The position numbers and the translations under genes were made by a program. Positions 16,451 through 26,179 of a stretch of DNA of 45,989 bases are shown one piece after another. Source of the stretch: Sulfitobacter sp. (GTDB lineage Bacteria; Pseudomonadota; Alphaproteobacteria; Rhodobacterales; Rhodobacteraceae); contig JAGXHE010000096.1 of the NCBI GenBank assembly GCA_024636445.1, positions 1 to 45,989 on the forward strand, given 5' to 3'. Positions within the stretch are counted from its first letter, which is position 1. Each line of letters begins with the position of its first letter. Below the pieces are notes generated by a model. The model did no database searches, was not told where the DNA came from, and worked only from the letters and a program-made list of their open reading frames with translations.

Positions 16451-17944
16451 TCAGCCGATCTGGTCGGCAAAGGCTTCCAGCAGCTTGTGTTTGAGTATCT
16501 TGCCCGTGGGTGCCGCGGGCAAGGACGACGCCAGAATGATCAGGCTGGGGCGTTTGTAGCCCGCCAGCCGTTCGGCAGCAAAGGCGCGCAACTCTTCGAC
16601 GGTGACATCGCAGCCGTCGGCCACCTGACAGAACGCCAGCACCTTTTCGTCGGCACCGACCTTGTGACCGATCACCGCTGCCTGGACGACCTGCGGATGA
16701 TCGTTCAGCGCCGCTTCGACCTCGGGCGGGTAGACGTTGAAACCGCCATGGATGATCAATTCCTTGGAACGACCCACGATGTGCAGGTGCCCCTTTTCGT
16801 CGATCCGCCCCAGATCGCCGGTGTGCAACCAGCCATCCGGTGACAGCACTTTGGCAGTTTCTTCGGGGTTCTTGTAATACCCTTTCATGATCTGCGGACC
16901 GCGCGTGATCACCTCGCCCACGCCATCGCCAGATCCGGGCGCGTCCATGTCCAGCGCAACCTCGACCCCCGGCAGGGCTGGCCCGACCGAGATGTCCGGA
17001 TCGCCGATCAGGTTGCTGGTCGCGGCAGTGCCTGCGCTGGTTTCGGTCATGCCATAGCCGTTCTGCAAGGCCACGCCATAGAACGCTTCGGCCTGACGTT
17101 TCCACGCAGGGTCCAGTGGTGCTGCACCGGACGAGACATAGCGCAAGGTCGGGCTTTCCAGTCGCGCATAGCCCATCTTTTTGGTGTAGGCCATCAGCAG
17201 CGCGTGCATCTGCGGCACCGCCGAACATAACGTCACCCCGTCACGCAAGGCGTCATAGGTCGCGGCCACGTCAAAGCGCGACGCCAGCCGCACCGGTGCG
17301 CCGGTGTAAACCGCCGCCGCCATGACCGAGCACATGCCGAACACATGGGTCAGCGGCAGCACGCCATAGATCACGTCGTCGGACGTCATCTGCCGCAGAT
17401 TGGCCGAGGTCAGCCCGCCAAAACGCACGTTCGCGTGCGTCAGCATCACCCCCTTGGGCGCGCCGGTGGTACCGGTGGTATACAGCAAAATCGCCACATC
17501 GGTGGCCTCGTCCGCTGTGCCACCTTCGAGGGCGGCAAAGGACAGCTTGCCATAGGCCCCTGTAGCCTCAACCGCGCCAAACCGCGCCCCGTGGCTGGCC
17601 GCATCGGGCGATGCCGCAGGCGTGCAGACCAGAGCACTGGGTTCGGCGTGGTCGATGATCTTTTGCACTTCGGCAATGGTCTGGCGCGCGTTGAACGGCA
17701 CCACGGTCGCGCCGATCTTCCACGCCCCAAACAGCAGCGCCACCGCGGCCACGCAGTTTTCCGCCAGCATCAGGACACGGTCGCCCGCCCGCACGCCCAG
17801 ACCGGTCAGCCGTGCACCGATGTCATCGGCACAGGCGTCCAGTTCAGCATAGCTGACGCGCACGCCGGTGTTGTCCTCGAACGCCAGCGCGCCGGGCCGT
17901 GTGGCCACCTGATGTGCCAGATAATCTTCGACGCGTCCCGTCAT
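16451..17944 (-). CDS. Acyl-CoA ligase (AMP-forming)
   Basis: The 497-residue adenylate-forming enzyme has the phosphate-binding P-loop LLYTTGTTGAPKGVMLTH, the core motif GYGMTETSA, the hinge block TGDLGRIDEKGHLHIVGRSK and the C-terminal catalytic lysine in PTGKILKHKL. It activates a carboxylic acid with ATP and CoA to an acyl-CoA. It is the last gene of a six-gene operon whose other members carry out beta-oxidation, so it probably activates the pathway substrate; in the analogous pim operon (pimFABCDE) this step is PimA, acting on pimelate. Its start overlaps the hydratase stop by 4 bases (17941-17944). The chain length and type of acid are unknown. Confidence 0.88.
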   Translation of the reverse strand: MTGRVEDYLAHQVATRPGALAFEDNTGVRVSYAELDACADDIGARLTGLGVRAGDRVLMLAENCVAAVALLFGAWKIGATVVPFNARQTIAEVQKIIDHAEPSALVCTPAASPDAASHGARFGAVEATGAYGKLSFAALEGGTADEATDVAILLYTTGTTGAPKGVMLTHANVRFGGLTSANLRQMTSDDVIYGVLPLTHVFGMCSVMAAAVYTGAPVRLASRFDVAATYDALRDGVTLCSAVPQMHALLMAYTKKMGYARLESPTLRYVSSGAAPLDPAWKRQAEAFYGVALQNGYGMTETSAGTAATSNLIGDPDISVGPALPGVEVALDMDAPGSGDGVGEVITRGPQIMKGYYKNPEETAKVLSPDGWLHTGDLGRIDEKGHLHIVGRSKELIIHGGFNVYPPEVEAALNDHPQVVQAAVIGHKVGADEKVLAFCQVADGCDVTVEELRAFAAERLAGYKRPSLIILASSLPAAPTGKILKHKLLEAFADQIG

Positions 17945-18717
17945 TTGCCAAACTCCGGCGCACGTTTTTCAAGAAATGCCGCGATGCCTTCGGCAGCTTC
18001 GCCCGCCCCTGCGGCCCACGCCATGCCATCACGTTCCATGTCCAGTTGTGCGGCCTCGTCCTGATCGTAGGCACACGAGACCATCGCTCGAATGCGCCCT
18101 TGGGCGACGCGTGGCCCCTTGGCAATGCGGTCTACAATTGCCAACGCCGCAGGCACCACGTCATCCGCGGCGCACAGCTGCGAGACCACGCCCAAGGCCT
18201 GCAACCGCTCGGCAGTCACAGGCTGCGCCAGCACGCACATCTCCATTGCCAACTGGCGCGGCACCATGCGGGCCAGATGCGCCGTCAGCCCGCCATCGGG
18301 CACCAGCCCCGCATTCACATAGGACGCCGTAAACTTCACACCCGTCTCAGCCACGATCATGTCACAGGCCAGCGCGATTGATGCGCCCGCGCCCGCGGCT
18401 CCGCCTTTGACAGCGGCGATCACCGGCACGGGGCTGTTGCGGATCAGGCGGATCAGATCGTGCAATTCGTCGATCTTGGCGCGGCGGTCGTCTTCGGCCA
18501 TGTTGCGCCGCGCGATCAGCACATTCAGATTGCCACCGGCACAAAAGAAACCGCCGGTCGAAGTGAGCACGACGGCCCTGATGCGTGGATCTTGTGCCAT
18601 GGCAAAGGCCTCTTCGATTACCGAATACAGCTCGGGTGACAGCGCCCCGCGCATGTCCTCATTGCCGTTCCACACGATCAGTCGGTCGCCTGCATCCTCA
18701 AGATATGGATCGCTCAT
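17941..18717 (-). CDS. Enoyl-CoA hydratase/isomerase family protein
   Basis: This is a 258-residue crotonase-fold protein. The oxyanion-hole segments are GFFCAGGNLNVL (about 56-67) and GAAGAGASIALACDM. The two glutamates used by classical hydratases are not evident: the second site reads AGLVPDGG, with Asp in place of Glu, as in PaaG-type or other isomerases. It may therefore be an enoyl-CoA isomerase or act on an unusual substrate rather than a standard hydratase; the FadJ-like protein of the same operon retains the full hydratase pair. Both ends overlap neighbours by 4 bases, indicating translational coupling with the thioesterase and ligase. Confidence 0.85.
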   Translation of the reverse strand: MSDPYLEDAGDRLIVWNGNEDMRGALSPELYSVIEEAFAMAQDPRIRAVVLTSTGGFFCAGGNLNVLIARRNMAEDDRRAKIDELHDLIRLIRNSPVPVIAAVKGGAAGAGASIALACDMIVAETGVKFTASYVNAGLVPDGGLTAHLARMVPRQLAMEMCVLAQPVTAERLQALGVVSQLCAADDVVPAALAIVDRIAKGPRVAQGRIRAMVSCAYDQDEAAQLDMERDGMAWAAGAGEAAEGIAAFLEKRAPEFGK

Positions 18718-19130
18718 CCCCGCCCCTCCGGTACTTTTTTATAGACGCCCGTGGATGTGGCCAGCAAACGCCCATCGTCGTCGTGCATCTCGCCCTCGAC
18801 AAACATCAGGCTGCGCCCGCCCCCCGTCACTTTTCCGGTCGCCACAACGCGGCCCGTCAGAGCCGGAGCAATGAACTGTGTGTTCATCGAAATGGTAAGG
18901 AATTTGGCGCTGCCATCCGGTGACGTATGCACCGCCGCACCATAGCCCATCGCATTGTCCAGAAGGCAGGCAATGATGCCGCCATGCAAAGCGCCGTGGC
19001 GGTTGCCGTGCTGCGCGCCGATATCCAGCACGCAGCGTCCTTTTCCATCATCGGCCGAAATATCAACCACATAGCCCAAGAGCGTTTGCGCGCCCGTCTC
19101 ATTGCGGATAATCCCCGGCCCGTCTGTCAT
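18714..19130 (-). CDS. PaaI-type hotdog thioesterase
   Basis: This 138-residue hotdog-fold protein carries GNRHGALHGGIIACLLDNAM, matching the HGG region and helix of PaaI/YbgC-like thioesterases. It would hydrolyse acyl-CoA intermediates, recycling CoA when the pathway stalls or clearing dead-end products. The start at 19130 lies one base past the stop of the small acyl-CoA dehydrogenase gene and is preferred over an upstream codon that would overlap it further. The operon position between dehydrogenase and hydratase genes supports a role in the same acyl-CoA pathway. Confidence 0.83.
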   Translation of the reverse strand: MTDGPGIIRNETGAQTLLGYVVDISADDGKGRCVLDIGAQHGNRHGALHGGIIACLLDNAMGYGAAVHTSPDGSAKFLTISMNTQFIAPALTGRVVATGKVTGGGRSLMFVEGEMHDDDGRLLATSTGVYKKVPEGRG

Positions 19131-19131
19131 A

Positions 19132-20229
19132 TCAGGCTGCACTCAGCGCGATAAAGCGTTCCAGATGGTGATCGGTATCGCCAAAGCGGTGATCGGCCAT
19201 GGTGATACGCTTGGCGATATGCGCCAGTTCGTATTCCTGCGTCATGGCGATCCCACCGTGCATCTGGATCGATTCCTCGGCGATCAGACGACCGGCGCGG
19301 CCCAACAGGTTTTTCGCAGCCGAAATGTTCATGTCGCGGATGCGGGTTTCCTCGCGCAGGTTGCCCGCCGCGTTGATGACGGCACTGCGTGCCTGTTCCA
19401 TCTCGATCAGCATATCTGCCATCCGGTGCGCCAGCGCCTGGAATGTCCCGATGGGGCGGCCAAACTGTTTGCGGGTGCCCAGATAGTCGTTGGTCAGACG
19501 TGTCGCCGTATCCATCGCCCCCAGCGTTTCGGCGCATTGCGCCATCGTCGCCAGTGCCATCACATCGCTCAGCGCGGCAAAGCCGTCTTCGGTCAGCAAT
19601 TCGCCTTCGACACCGTCCAGCGTGACTTCGCCGGCACGGCCGCCGGCCAACAGCGGATAGCCCTGAATGGTCAGACCCGCCGCATCCTTGGCCACCAGGT
19701 AAAGCGAGATGCCCGCCTCGTCCGCCACATCGCCCGAGGCACGGGCCGACACGATCAGATGATCGGCGTTCTCGGCGTTCATCACCACGGCCTTGCGGCC
19801 ATTCAGCTTGCCACCGTCCACCGACGTGCGCACATGGTTCAGGTCATAGCGGCTGGTGGGTTCACCGTGCGCCACGGCCAGTTGCAGGCTGCCGCCGATC
19901 ATTTCTTCGACCAGGTCGGTCTTGCCACAGGCGGCCAGCAAACGGCCCCCGATCAGCGCGCTGTCCATGAACGGCTCGACCACACCTGCGCGGCCCAACT
20001 CCTCGAACACCACCGAGATGTCGAAACCCGCGCCGCCAAAGCCGCCCTGCTCTTCAGTGAACATCGCACCGATGACGCCCAGTTCGGCCAGTTGCGTCCA
20101 GACTTCTTCCGACATGCCGTTGGGGCGTTCGAGGATCTCGTTGCGCGTGGCCGTCGAATATTTGTCCCGCAGGTAACGCCGCAGGCTGTCTTGCAGCATT
20201 TGCCGCTCTTCTGTCAGATCAAAGTTCAT
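19132..20229 (-). CDS. Acyl-CoA dehydrogenase, small (PimD-like) subunit
   Basis: The 365-residue flavoprotein of the acyl-CoA dehydrogenase family starts MNFDLTEERQMLQDSLRRYL, resembling the small subunit of pimeloyl-CoA dehydrogenase (PimD). The C-terminal domain retains RKQFGRPIGTFQALAHRMAD and QMHGGIAMTQEYELAHIAKR. Paired large and small dehydrogenase genes usually form heterotetramers in which the two subunits share FAD and substrate sites; this is known for sterol side-chain enzymes and proposed for PimCD. It starts within the stop of the large-subunit gene (ATGA overlap at 20226-20229). It would introduce the alpha,beta double bond into an acyl-CoA, passing electrons to ETF. Confidence 0.88.
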   Translation of the reverse strand: MNFDLTEERQMLQDSLRRYLRDKYSTATRNEILERPNGMSEEVWTQLAELGVIGAMFTEEQGGFGGAGFDISVVFEELGRAGVVEPFMDSALIGGRLLAACGKTDLVEEMIGGSLQLAVAHGEPTSRYDLNHVRTSVDGGKLNGRKAVVMNAENADHLIVSARASGDVADEAGISLYLVAKDAAGLTIQGYPLLAGGRAGEVTLDGVEGELLTEDGFAALSDVMALATMAQCAETLGAMDTATRLTNDYLGTRKQFGRPIGTFQALAHRMADMLIEMEQARSAVINAAGNLREETRIRDMNISAAKNLLGRAGRLIAEESIQMHGGIAMTQEYELAHIAKRITMADHRFGDTDHHLERFIALSAA

Positions 20230-21425
20230 TGACCGCCTCCCATCATGACCTTCGCGATGATGCCGCGTTGGATTTCGTTGCTGCCGCCAAAGATCGACAG
20301 CTTGCGATTATTGAAATATTGCGCCGCGACAGGGCCTGCTTCGTGCGGATCGGGCAGGGCCTCGTTGCTGCCTTCTATGGCCTCGGATGCAAAGGGCATC
20401 GCGTAGGGGCCGACGGCCCGTCGTGCCAGATCGTTGATTTCCTGACGGATAATCGTGCCTTTAACCTTCAGCATCGACGCCTCGACACCCGGCGCACCAC
20501 CGGCAGCAGCTGCCGAGATGATCCGCAGGTTGCTGGTCGACATTGCCCTCAGATCAATCTCGACCTGAGCGACACGGGCGGCAAAATGCGGGTTCGCCAT
20601 CAGCGGCTTGCCCCCAGCCATTTCGGCGCGCGCAATGCGTTTGACGGTGTTCAGACCGGCCTGCGAGAAACCGACGCCCGCGATGTTGGTGCGCTCGTGG
20701 GTCAGCAGGTACTTGGCATAGGTCCAGCCCTTGTTCTCTTCGCCCACCAGGTTTTCGACCGGCACCTTGACGTCGTCAAAGAACACTTCGTTCACCTCAT
20801 GCGTGCCGTCCAGCAGGATGATCGGGCGCACTTGGATGCCGGGGGTGTCCATGTCGATCAGCAGAAAGGAAATGCCCTCTTGCTGTTTGACGTCGGGGTC
20901 GGTGCGCACCAGACAGAAAATCATGTTGGCGTGCTGGCCCAGTGTCGTCCACGTCTTTTGACCGTTGACGATATAGTGGTCGCCATCGCGCACAGCGCGG
21001 GTTTTCAGCGACGCAAGGTCAGAGCCCGCACCCGGTTCGGAATAGCCCTGACACCACCAGTCGGACCCGTCAAGAAGGCGTGGCAGCCAGTAGTCCTGCT
21101 GCTCCTTCGAGCCGAATTTTTGCAGCACGGGCGCCAGCATCGACAGGCCAAACGGCACGATGCGCGGCGCGTGATGGGCGGCGGCCTCTTCCTCGAAGAT
21201 GTGGCGCTGCACGGCATTCCACTCGGCACCGCCGAATTTCTTGGGCCAGTTCGGGGCCAGCCAGCCCTTGTTGTTCAGGATGGCGTGCCATTTCTCCTGA
21301 CCTTCCTTGCCCAGCTCGTCGCCAAGGCGGATCTTGTCCGACATCTCCTTGGGAAGCTCGTCACGCATAAAGGCGCGCACTTCGTCACGGAATGCCAGTT
21401 CTTCGTCGGTATAGCTCAGGTCCAT
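20226..21425 (-). CDS. Acyl-CoA dehydrogenase, large (PimC-like) subunit
   Basis: This is a 399-residue acyl-CoA dehydrogenase. Its FAD/substrate-domain motifs include GYSEPGAGSDLASLKTRAV, QKTWTTLGQHANMIFCLVRT and VPVENLVGEENKGW, and the C-terminus ends YFNNRKLSIFGGSNEIQRGI. It resembles the large subunit of pimeloyl-CoA dehydrogenase (PimC) and partners the PimD-like gene directly downstream. The start at 21425 has AAGGAG at an ideal distance; a longer frame upstream overlaps the FadJ-like gene and is rejected. It follows that gene by 20 bases. Probable role: first oxidation step of a mono- or dicarboxylic acyl-CoA. Confidence 0.9.
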   Translation of the reverse strand: MDLSYTDEELAFRDEVRAFMRDELPKEMSDKIRLGDELGKEGQEKWHAILNNKGWLAPNWPKKFGGAEWNAVQRHIFEEEAAAHHAPRIVPFGLSMLAPVLQKFGSKEQQDYWLPRLLDGSDWWCQGYSEPGAGSDLASLKTRAVRDGDHYIVNGQKTWTTLGQHANMIFCLVRTDPDVKQQEGISFLLIDMDTPGIQVRPIILLDGTHEVNEVFFDDVKVPVENLVGEENKGWTYAKYLLTHERTNIAGVGFSQAGLNTVKRIARAEMAGGKPLMANPHFAARVAQVEIDLRAMSTSNLRIISAAAAGGAPGVEASMLKVKGTIIRQEINDLARRAVGPYAMPFASEAIEGSNEALPDPHEAGPVAAQYFNNRKLSIFGGSNEIQRGIIAKVMMGGGQ

Positions 21426-21445
21426 ATCCGGTCTCCTTATCGGGA

Positions 21446-23545
21446 TCAGGCCGCAGCGGCCTTGTTGAGGTCGTCGAAAGTCTTGCCTTCGGCCACCAGC
21501 TCTTCGAGCAGCGGCGCAATTTGCCAGAAATAGGGATCGTCCTTCTGGTATTCTTTCATGTCGGCCAACAGTCCGGGCAGGCCAACGATGTCTGCCCATT
21601 TCAGCGGACCACCGCGATAGCGCGGGAAACCGTAGCCGAACAGCAGCGTCATATCCACGTCCAGCGGACGGCGCGCGATGCCCTCGCCCACCACCTTGGC
21701 AGCCTCGTTTACCATCGCGGCCATGTAACGGCGCACGATCTCCTCCGAGGTGAACTCACGCGGGGTGATGTCCTGGGCGGCCCGTTCCGCCTCGATCAGA
21801 GGCATGACGTCGGGGTTCGGCACACGCGCCTTGGCCCCGGCGGAATAGTCGTAATAGCCCTTGCCGGTCTTCTGGCCAAAATGGCCGTCTTCACACAGCT
21901 TGTCGGCATAAGAGCTGTCGCGGGCGCGCGGATCAATGCCCTCGGCGCGTTTGCGTTTGCGCACGGCCCAGCCGATGTCGAGACCCGCAAGGTCGGCCAC
22001 CGCGAAGGGGCCCATGGCAAACCCGAACTCTTCCAGCGCCTTGTCAATCGCGTAGGGCGACGCGCCGTCCAAGATCATGTGATCGGCAGCGGTGCGATAG
22101 GTCGACAGGATGCGGTTGCCGATGAAACCGTCGCAGACACCGGCGCGCACGCTGATCTTGCTCATGCGTTTGCCCAGCTCGAAGCCGGTGGCGACCACGT
22201 CCGGCGCTGTATTGTCGGCCACGACGATTTCCAGCAGTTTCATCACATGCGCAGGCGAGAAAAAGTGCAGCCCGATCACGTCCTCGGGGCGGCTGGTGCT
22301 GGCGGCAATCTCGTTCACATCCAGATAGGACGTGTTCGACGCAAGGATCGCTCCTTTTTTGCAGACGCGGTCCAGCTCGCCGAAGACGGTCTTCTTGACC
22401 GACATTTCCTCGAACACCGCCTCGATCACCAGATCGACGTCCGAAAGCGCGTCATAGTTGGTCACGACGCTCAGGATGTCGGTCAGGATCTTGTCATGCT
22501 GGTCCTGGCTGATTTTGCCGCGCTTCAATGCACCGCTCAGGTTGCCCGCGATCCGCTTGTGCGCCGCTTCGCCCGCATCGGCGGTCATTTCCAGCAAAGT
22601 GACCTGCAAGCCGGACAATAGCGCGGATGTGGCAATGCCCGCCCCCATCGTGCCGCCGCCGATCACACCGATATGCTGCAAGGCGCGGGGCTCGACGCCC
22701 TTGAGCTCGGGCAGGTTGCCCACGGCGCGTTCGCTGAAGAACGCGTGGATCATGCCTTCGCGCTGGTCGGTCTGCATCAGGTCCATGAAAATCTTGCGCT
22801 CGGCGGCCAGACCTTCGGCAAAGGGGTGCTCGACACCGGCCTGCACGGCGCGCACGCACTGGGCAGGCGAAATCTGGCCACGGCCACGCGCCAGAATGCT
22901 CTCGAATGCGCCGTCCCAGTCAATCGCGGCGGGTGTGTCCATTTCTGAAACCGGACGGCGCGGCGCGTCTGCATCCAGCAGCGACTGGGTGTAATCAATG
23001 CCGTTCTGTTTGGGGTCGCCGTCGCGGACTTCGTCGATCAGACCCAGCTTGGCGGCTTCGTCCGCCTTGACCTGACGGCCTGTGGTCATGACTTCCAGCG
23101 CGGCCTCGACACCTGTCAGACGGGGCATACGCTGTGTGCCGCCCGCACCGGGGATCAGACCCAGATGCACTTCGGGCAGACCGACGCGAGCAGAGGGCAC
23201 GGCAATGCGGTAGTGACAGCCCAAAGCGACCTCAAGCCCGCCACCCAGGCTGACGCCGTGCATCGACGCGACCACCAGCAGAGGCGAGGCCTCGATGCGG
23301 TTGATCAGCACCGGCAGGTGCGGCTCTTTCGGGGTCTTGCCGAATTCCTTGATGTCCGCACCGGCGAAAAATGCACGGCCTTCGCCCACGATCAGCACAG
23401 CCTTGACGCCGTCGTCTGCCTCGGCGCGGTCCATGCCGTCCCAAAGGCCCTGGCGCACGGCATGGCTCAGCGCGTTGACGGGCGGGTTCTGTACCGTAAG
23501 CACGGCAATGTCACCGTGGCGTGAATATGCAATCTTGTCGCTCAT
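21446..23545 (-). CDS. FadJ/PimF-like multifunctional enoyl-CoA hydratase / 3-hydroxyacyl-CoA dehydrogenase
   Basis: The 699-residue protein fuses an N-terminal crotonase domain to a 3-hydroxyacyl-CoA dehydrogenase. The hydratase half has FAGADIKEF and the catalytic glutamate pair at about Glu105 and Glu125 ([25 protein letters not shown]), 20 residues apart as in FadB. The dehydrogenase half starts at about 300 with the NAD motif [14 protein letters not shown] and contains [12 protein letters not shown] and [17 protein letters not shown]. It hydrates enoyl-CoA and oxidises the 3-hydroxyacyl-CoA to 3-ketoacyl-CoA. It is the first gene of the operon; the ATG at 23545 has GGAGGAG nine bases upstream. 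No thiolase gene follows, so the last beta-oxidation step must be supplied elsewhere. Confidence 0.92.
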   Translation of the reverse strand: MSDKIAYSRHGDIAVLTVQNPPVNALSHAVRQGLWDGMDRAEADDGVKAVLIVGEGRAFFAGADIKEFGKTPKEPHLPVLINRIEASPLLVVASMHGVSLGGGLEVALGCHYRIAVPSARVGLPEVHLGLIPGAGGTQRMPRLTGVEAALEVMTTGRQVKADEAAKLGLIDEVRDGDPKQNGIDYTQSLLDADAPRRPVSEMDTPAAIDWDGAFESILARGRGQISPAQCVRAVQAGVEHPFAEGLAAERKIFMDLMQTDQREGMIHAFFSERAVGNLPELKGVEPRALQHIGVIGGGTMGAGIATSALLSGLQVTLLEMTADAGEAAHKRIAGNLSGALKRGKISQDQHDKILTDILSVVTNYDALSDVDLVIEAVFEEMSVKKTVFGELDRVCKKGAILASNTSYLDVNEIAASTSRPEDVIGLHFFSPAHVMKLLEIVVADNTAPDVVATGFELGKRMSKISVRAGVCDGFIGNRILSTYRTAADHMILDGASPYAIDKALEEFGFAMGPFAVADLAGLDIGWAVRKRKRAEGIDPRARDSSYADKLCEDGHFGQKTGKGYYDYSAGAKARVPNPDVMPLIEAERAAQDITPREFTSEEIVRRYMAAMVNEAAKVVGEGIARRPLDVDMTLLFGYGFPRYRGGPLKWADIVGLPGLLADMKEYQKDDPYFWQIAPLLEELVAEGKTFDDLNKAAAA

Positions 23546-23742
23546 GTGTGGGCTCTCCTCCGGTTCGACCAACGTGCTGGCTGGCCGCTGTTTCGGGATG
23601 CGAAACTGCATTCCGCTCCAGCGCGGCCAGATAGGCACATGGTACAATACCCTGCAAGGAGAACATAGGCGGGATGCAAAACGCCGCCACGTCACAACGG
23701 GCGTGCCACGGCGTCGCAGCCGCAGCCCGCCCAAACACGGCC

Positions 23743-24234
23743 TTAGCGCGGTGCGCGGTAGATGAAACAGCGCCCCGGAACCGCATGATCAGGCAAGGGC
23801 AATTCCTCGAAACCTTCGAAATACATCCGGTCGCTGGACACCATCAGACCACCCGGTGCCAGCAGGGGCTGCACGATGGGCGAGATGTTGCGCGCAAACA
23901 CGTCGTTCTTGGCGCGGTTATGACCGCCCAGATCGGCGTGGATCAACGCCGCCGTCGGCCCGAACCGGTCCAGCGCCTCTGGCAGAGTTTCGAACACATC
24001 GCCCAGGATCAGCATATCGTCGGGCGGCGTACTGTCGGGATGCGAGGCAACGGCGCGCTCAAACACGTGGATGTCGCGCGGGTCCAGCACCTTGCGCATG
24101 TGGTGATAAGTGCGCCCGTTGCCCAGGCCCAACTCGAACGCTGGTCCCTCCATATCGGCCACAAGGGCAGCAGCGTGGTCAAGGCAAGCGCGTTGCGACA
24201 CCATGCGGTCGATAAACATATCCAGTCGGCTCAT
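23743..24234 (-). CDS. Small class I SAM-dependent methyltransferase (paralogue 1)
   Basis: This is a 163-residue protein with a shortened Rossmann methyltransferase fold. The SAM-binding loop is FELGLGNGRTYHHMR near residue 45, with an acidic residue after the next strand (HVFERAV). It ends RCFIYRAPR. It is clearly related to the protein at 42755-43234, which shares MSRL at the start, LGLGNGRTY and a similar ending. Its substrate is unknown; the family resembles Pfam Methyltransf_17. I chose the start at 24234 because it aligns with the paralogue start. It stands alone, 197 bases downstream of the fad operon start region and divergent from the ABC importer operon. Confidence 0.75.
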   Translation of the reverse strand: MSRLDMFIDRMVSQRACLDHAAALVADMEGPAFELGLGNGRTYHHMRKVLDPRDIHVFERAVASHPDSTPPDDMLILGDVFETLPEALDRFGPTAALIHADLGGHNRAKNDVFARNISPIVQPLLAPGGLMVSSDRMYFEGFEELPLPDHAVPGRCFIYRAPR

Positions 24235-24367
24235 GCGGGCAGTCTCCCTGTGCGGCGTCATTATGGTCTACATGGGACACATGGCGATGAATGTGTAGGG
24301 CAAGGCACGCACAATCGCGCCATCACTGGACCTGTGCCACGAAATCGGGTTTCACTGTAACCGACAG

Positions 24368-24385
24368 TGTGCCGCATTCGGCACA
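24368..24385 (+). promoter_or_regulatory. Stem-loop in the leader of the peptide ABC operon
   Basis: A perfect 7-bp stem TGTGCCG/CGGCACA with the 4-base loop CATT ends 12 bases before the ATG at 24398, just ahead of the GGGGA ribosome-binding sequence. It could modulate translation initiation or be a protein-binding palindrome. Confidence 0.4.
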
Positions 24386-24397
24386 ACAGGGGACAGC

Positions 24398-26179
24398 ATG
24401 ACACCACTACTGGAAGTGGCAGACCTCAGCATCGGGTTCGGCTCTGCGCCGCCCGTGGTGCAAGGCGTCAGCTTTTCCGTCATGCCGGGCGAAACGCTGG
24501 CTCTGGTCGGCGAAAGCGGCTCGGGCAAGACGCTGACTTGCCGGTCGGTGCTGCGCATTCTGCCGGGCTCTGCGCAATTGCGGTCGGGCAGCATCCGCTT
24601 TGGCCGCGAGAACAAAGTGCAAGACCTGCTGACCCTGCCCGAGCGTCAGATGCGCGCCATTCGTGGCAACCACATCTCGATGATCTTTCAGGAGCCGATG
24701 CGCTCGCTGTCGCCGCTGCACCGGATTGGCAATCAGGTGTCCGAGGTGCTGAAACTGCACCGCTCGAAATCAGGCCCGAAATCAAGCTCGGATGCACGCA
24801 AACAGGTGCTCGAGACCTTCGAGCAGGTGGGCTTTGCCGACCCCGAGCGTGTCTTTCGCGCCTATCCGTTCGAACTGTCGGGGGGCATGCGCCAGCGCGC
24901 GATGATTGCAATGGCGATGGTCGCCAAACCCGATCTTCTGATCGCGGACGAGCCGACAACGGCGCTGGATGTGACGACACAGGCGCAGGTACTGGGGCTG
25001 ATCAAGGATCTGCAACGCGCCACAGGTATGGCGGTGATCCTTGTGACCCACGATCTGGGTGTGGTCGCCAACATGGCCGAAAAGGTCGTGGTGATGCACA
25101 AGGGCAGCGTGATGGAAAGCGGCCCGGCGGCTTCGGTCCTTGGTGCGCCCAAACATGGCTATACGCGCAAACTCTTTGCCGCCGCCCCGATGATCCCGAC
25201 GGTCGCGGCCCCTGCGGCACCTGTACAACACGACGATCTGATCCTTGATATGCAGCACGTCAGCAAGACCTATCAGGTGCGCGCGGGCGGTTGGAAAGCC
25301 CCGATCAAAGTGCACGCCTGCGTTGATGTGAACTTGTCGCTGCCCCGTGGCCGCACGCTGGCTGTCGTCGGCGAAAGCGGCTCGGGCAAGACGACCTGCG
25401 CACGCATCGCACTGGGCGCAGAGCAACCCGACGCAGGCAGCCGCGTGTTGTTTCGCGGCAGGGGCACCGACGAAGCGTTGCCGGTTCACGCGATGGACCG
25501 CGCCCAGCGCACCAAATTCCAGCGGTCCGCGCAGATGGTGTTCCAGGACCCCTATTCGTCACTGTCCCCACGCATGCGCATCCAGGCGGCGTTGACCGAA
25601 CCGATGGAAATTCACGGCCTTGGCACCCGCGCCGAGCGCCGCGAAAAAGCCGCCGAGATGTTGCGCTGGGTGGGTCTGTCCCCAGATATGCTGGGCCGCT
25701 TTCCCCATGCGTTTTCCGGTGGCCAGCGCCAGCGTCTGTCGATCGCCCGCGCCCTCACGCTTGATCCGCAACTGCTGGTCTGCGACGAGCCGACCTCGGC
25801 GCTGGATGTGTCGGTGCAAGACCAGATCCTGACCCTGCTCGAGGACCTCCAGCAGCGTACGGGGCTGAGTTATCTGTTCATCAGTCACGATCTGGCCGTG
25901 GTCTCGCGCATCGCGGACGAAGTTGCGGTCATGCGCCAAGGCGTCATCGTCGAACAGGCCCCGCCCGACACGCTGTTCTACAGCCCGCAGCATCCCTACA
26001 CTCAGGCGTTGATCGCGGCGCAACCCGAACCCGACCTGTCGCGCCCTATTGATCTGGCGCTGGTCGCCAAAGGGGCAGGCGCGCCCGCGACATGGCCAGA
26101 GATGTTCCGCTTTGTGGGCACAGACGCACCCGCTCTGGTCGAAGTGAACCCCGGCCATCAGGTGCGCTGCCATGTTTAG
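24398..26179 (+). CDS. Fused dipeptide/oligopeptide-type ABC transporter ATP-binding protein
   Basis: The 593-residue protein contains two complete ABC domains in tandem (like GsiA or YejF). Domain 1 has Walker A GESGSGKT (about 38-45), signature LSGGMRQRAMIAMAMV and Walker B LLIADEPTTALD. Domain 2 starts at about 285, with a second GESGSGKT, signature FSGGQRQRLSIARAL and LLVCDEPTSALD. Both have the C-terminal oligopeptide-type extension ending in the HGYTRKL and HPYTQALI segments. It energises import with the two permeases encoded downstream. It is the first gene of a four-gene plus-strand operon and overlaps the binding-protein gene by 8 bases. Substrate is probably a peptide or a related solute; it is not defined by sequence. 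Confidence 0.92.
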   Translation: MTPLLEVADLSIGFGSAPPVVQGVSFSVMPGETLALVGESGSGKTLTCRSVLRILPGSAQLRSGSIRFGRENKVQDLLTLPERQMRAIRGNHISMIFQEPMRSLSPLHRIGNQVSEVLKLHRSKSGPKSSSDARKQVLETFEQVGFADPERVFRAYPFELSGGMRQRAMIAMAMVAKPDLLIADEPTTALDVTTQAQVLGLIKDLQRATGMAVILVTHDLGVVANMAEKVVVMHKGSVMESGPAASVLGAPKHGYTRKLFAAAPMIPTVAAPAAPVQHDDLILDMQHVSKTYQVRAGGWKAPIKVHACVDVNLSLPRGRTLAVVGESGSGKTTCARIALGAEQPDAGSRVLFRGRGTDEALPVHAMDRAQRTKFQRSAQMVFQDPYSSLSPRMRIQAALTEPMEIHGLGTRAERREKAAEMLRWVGLSPDMLGRFPHAFSGGQRQRLSIARALTLDPQLLVCDEPTSALDVSVQDQILTLLEDLQQRTGLSYLFISHDLAVVSRIADEVAVMRQGVIVEQAPPDTLFYSPQHPYTQALIAAQPEPDLSRPIDLALVAKGAGAPATWPEMFRFVGTDAPALVEVNPGHQVRCHV

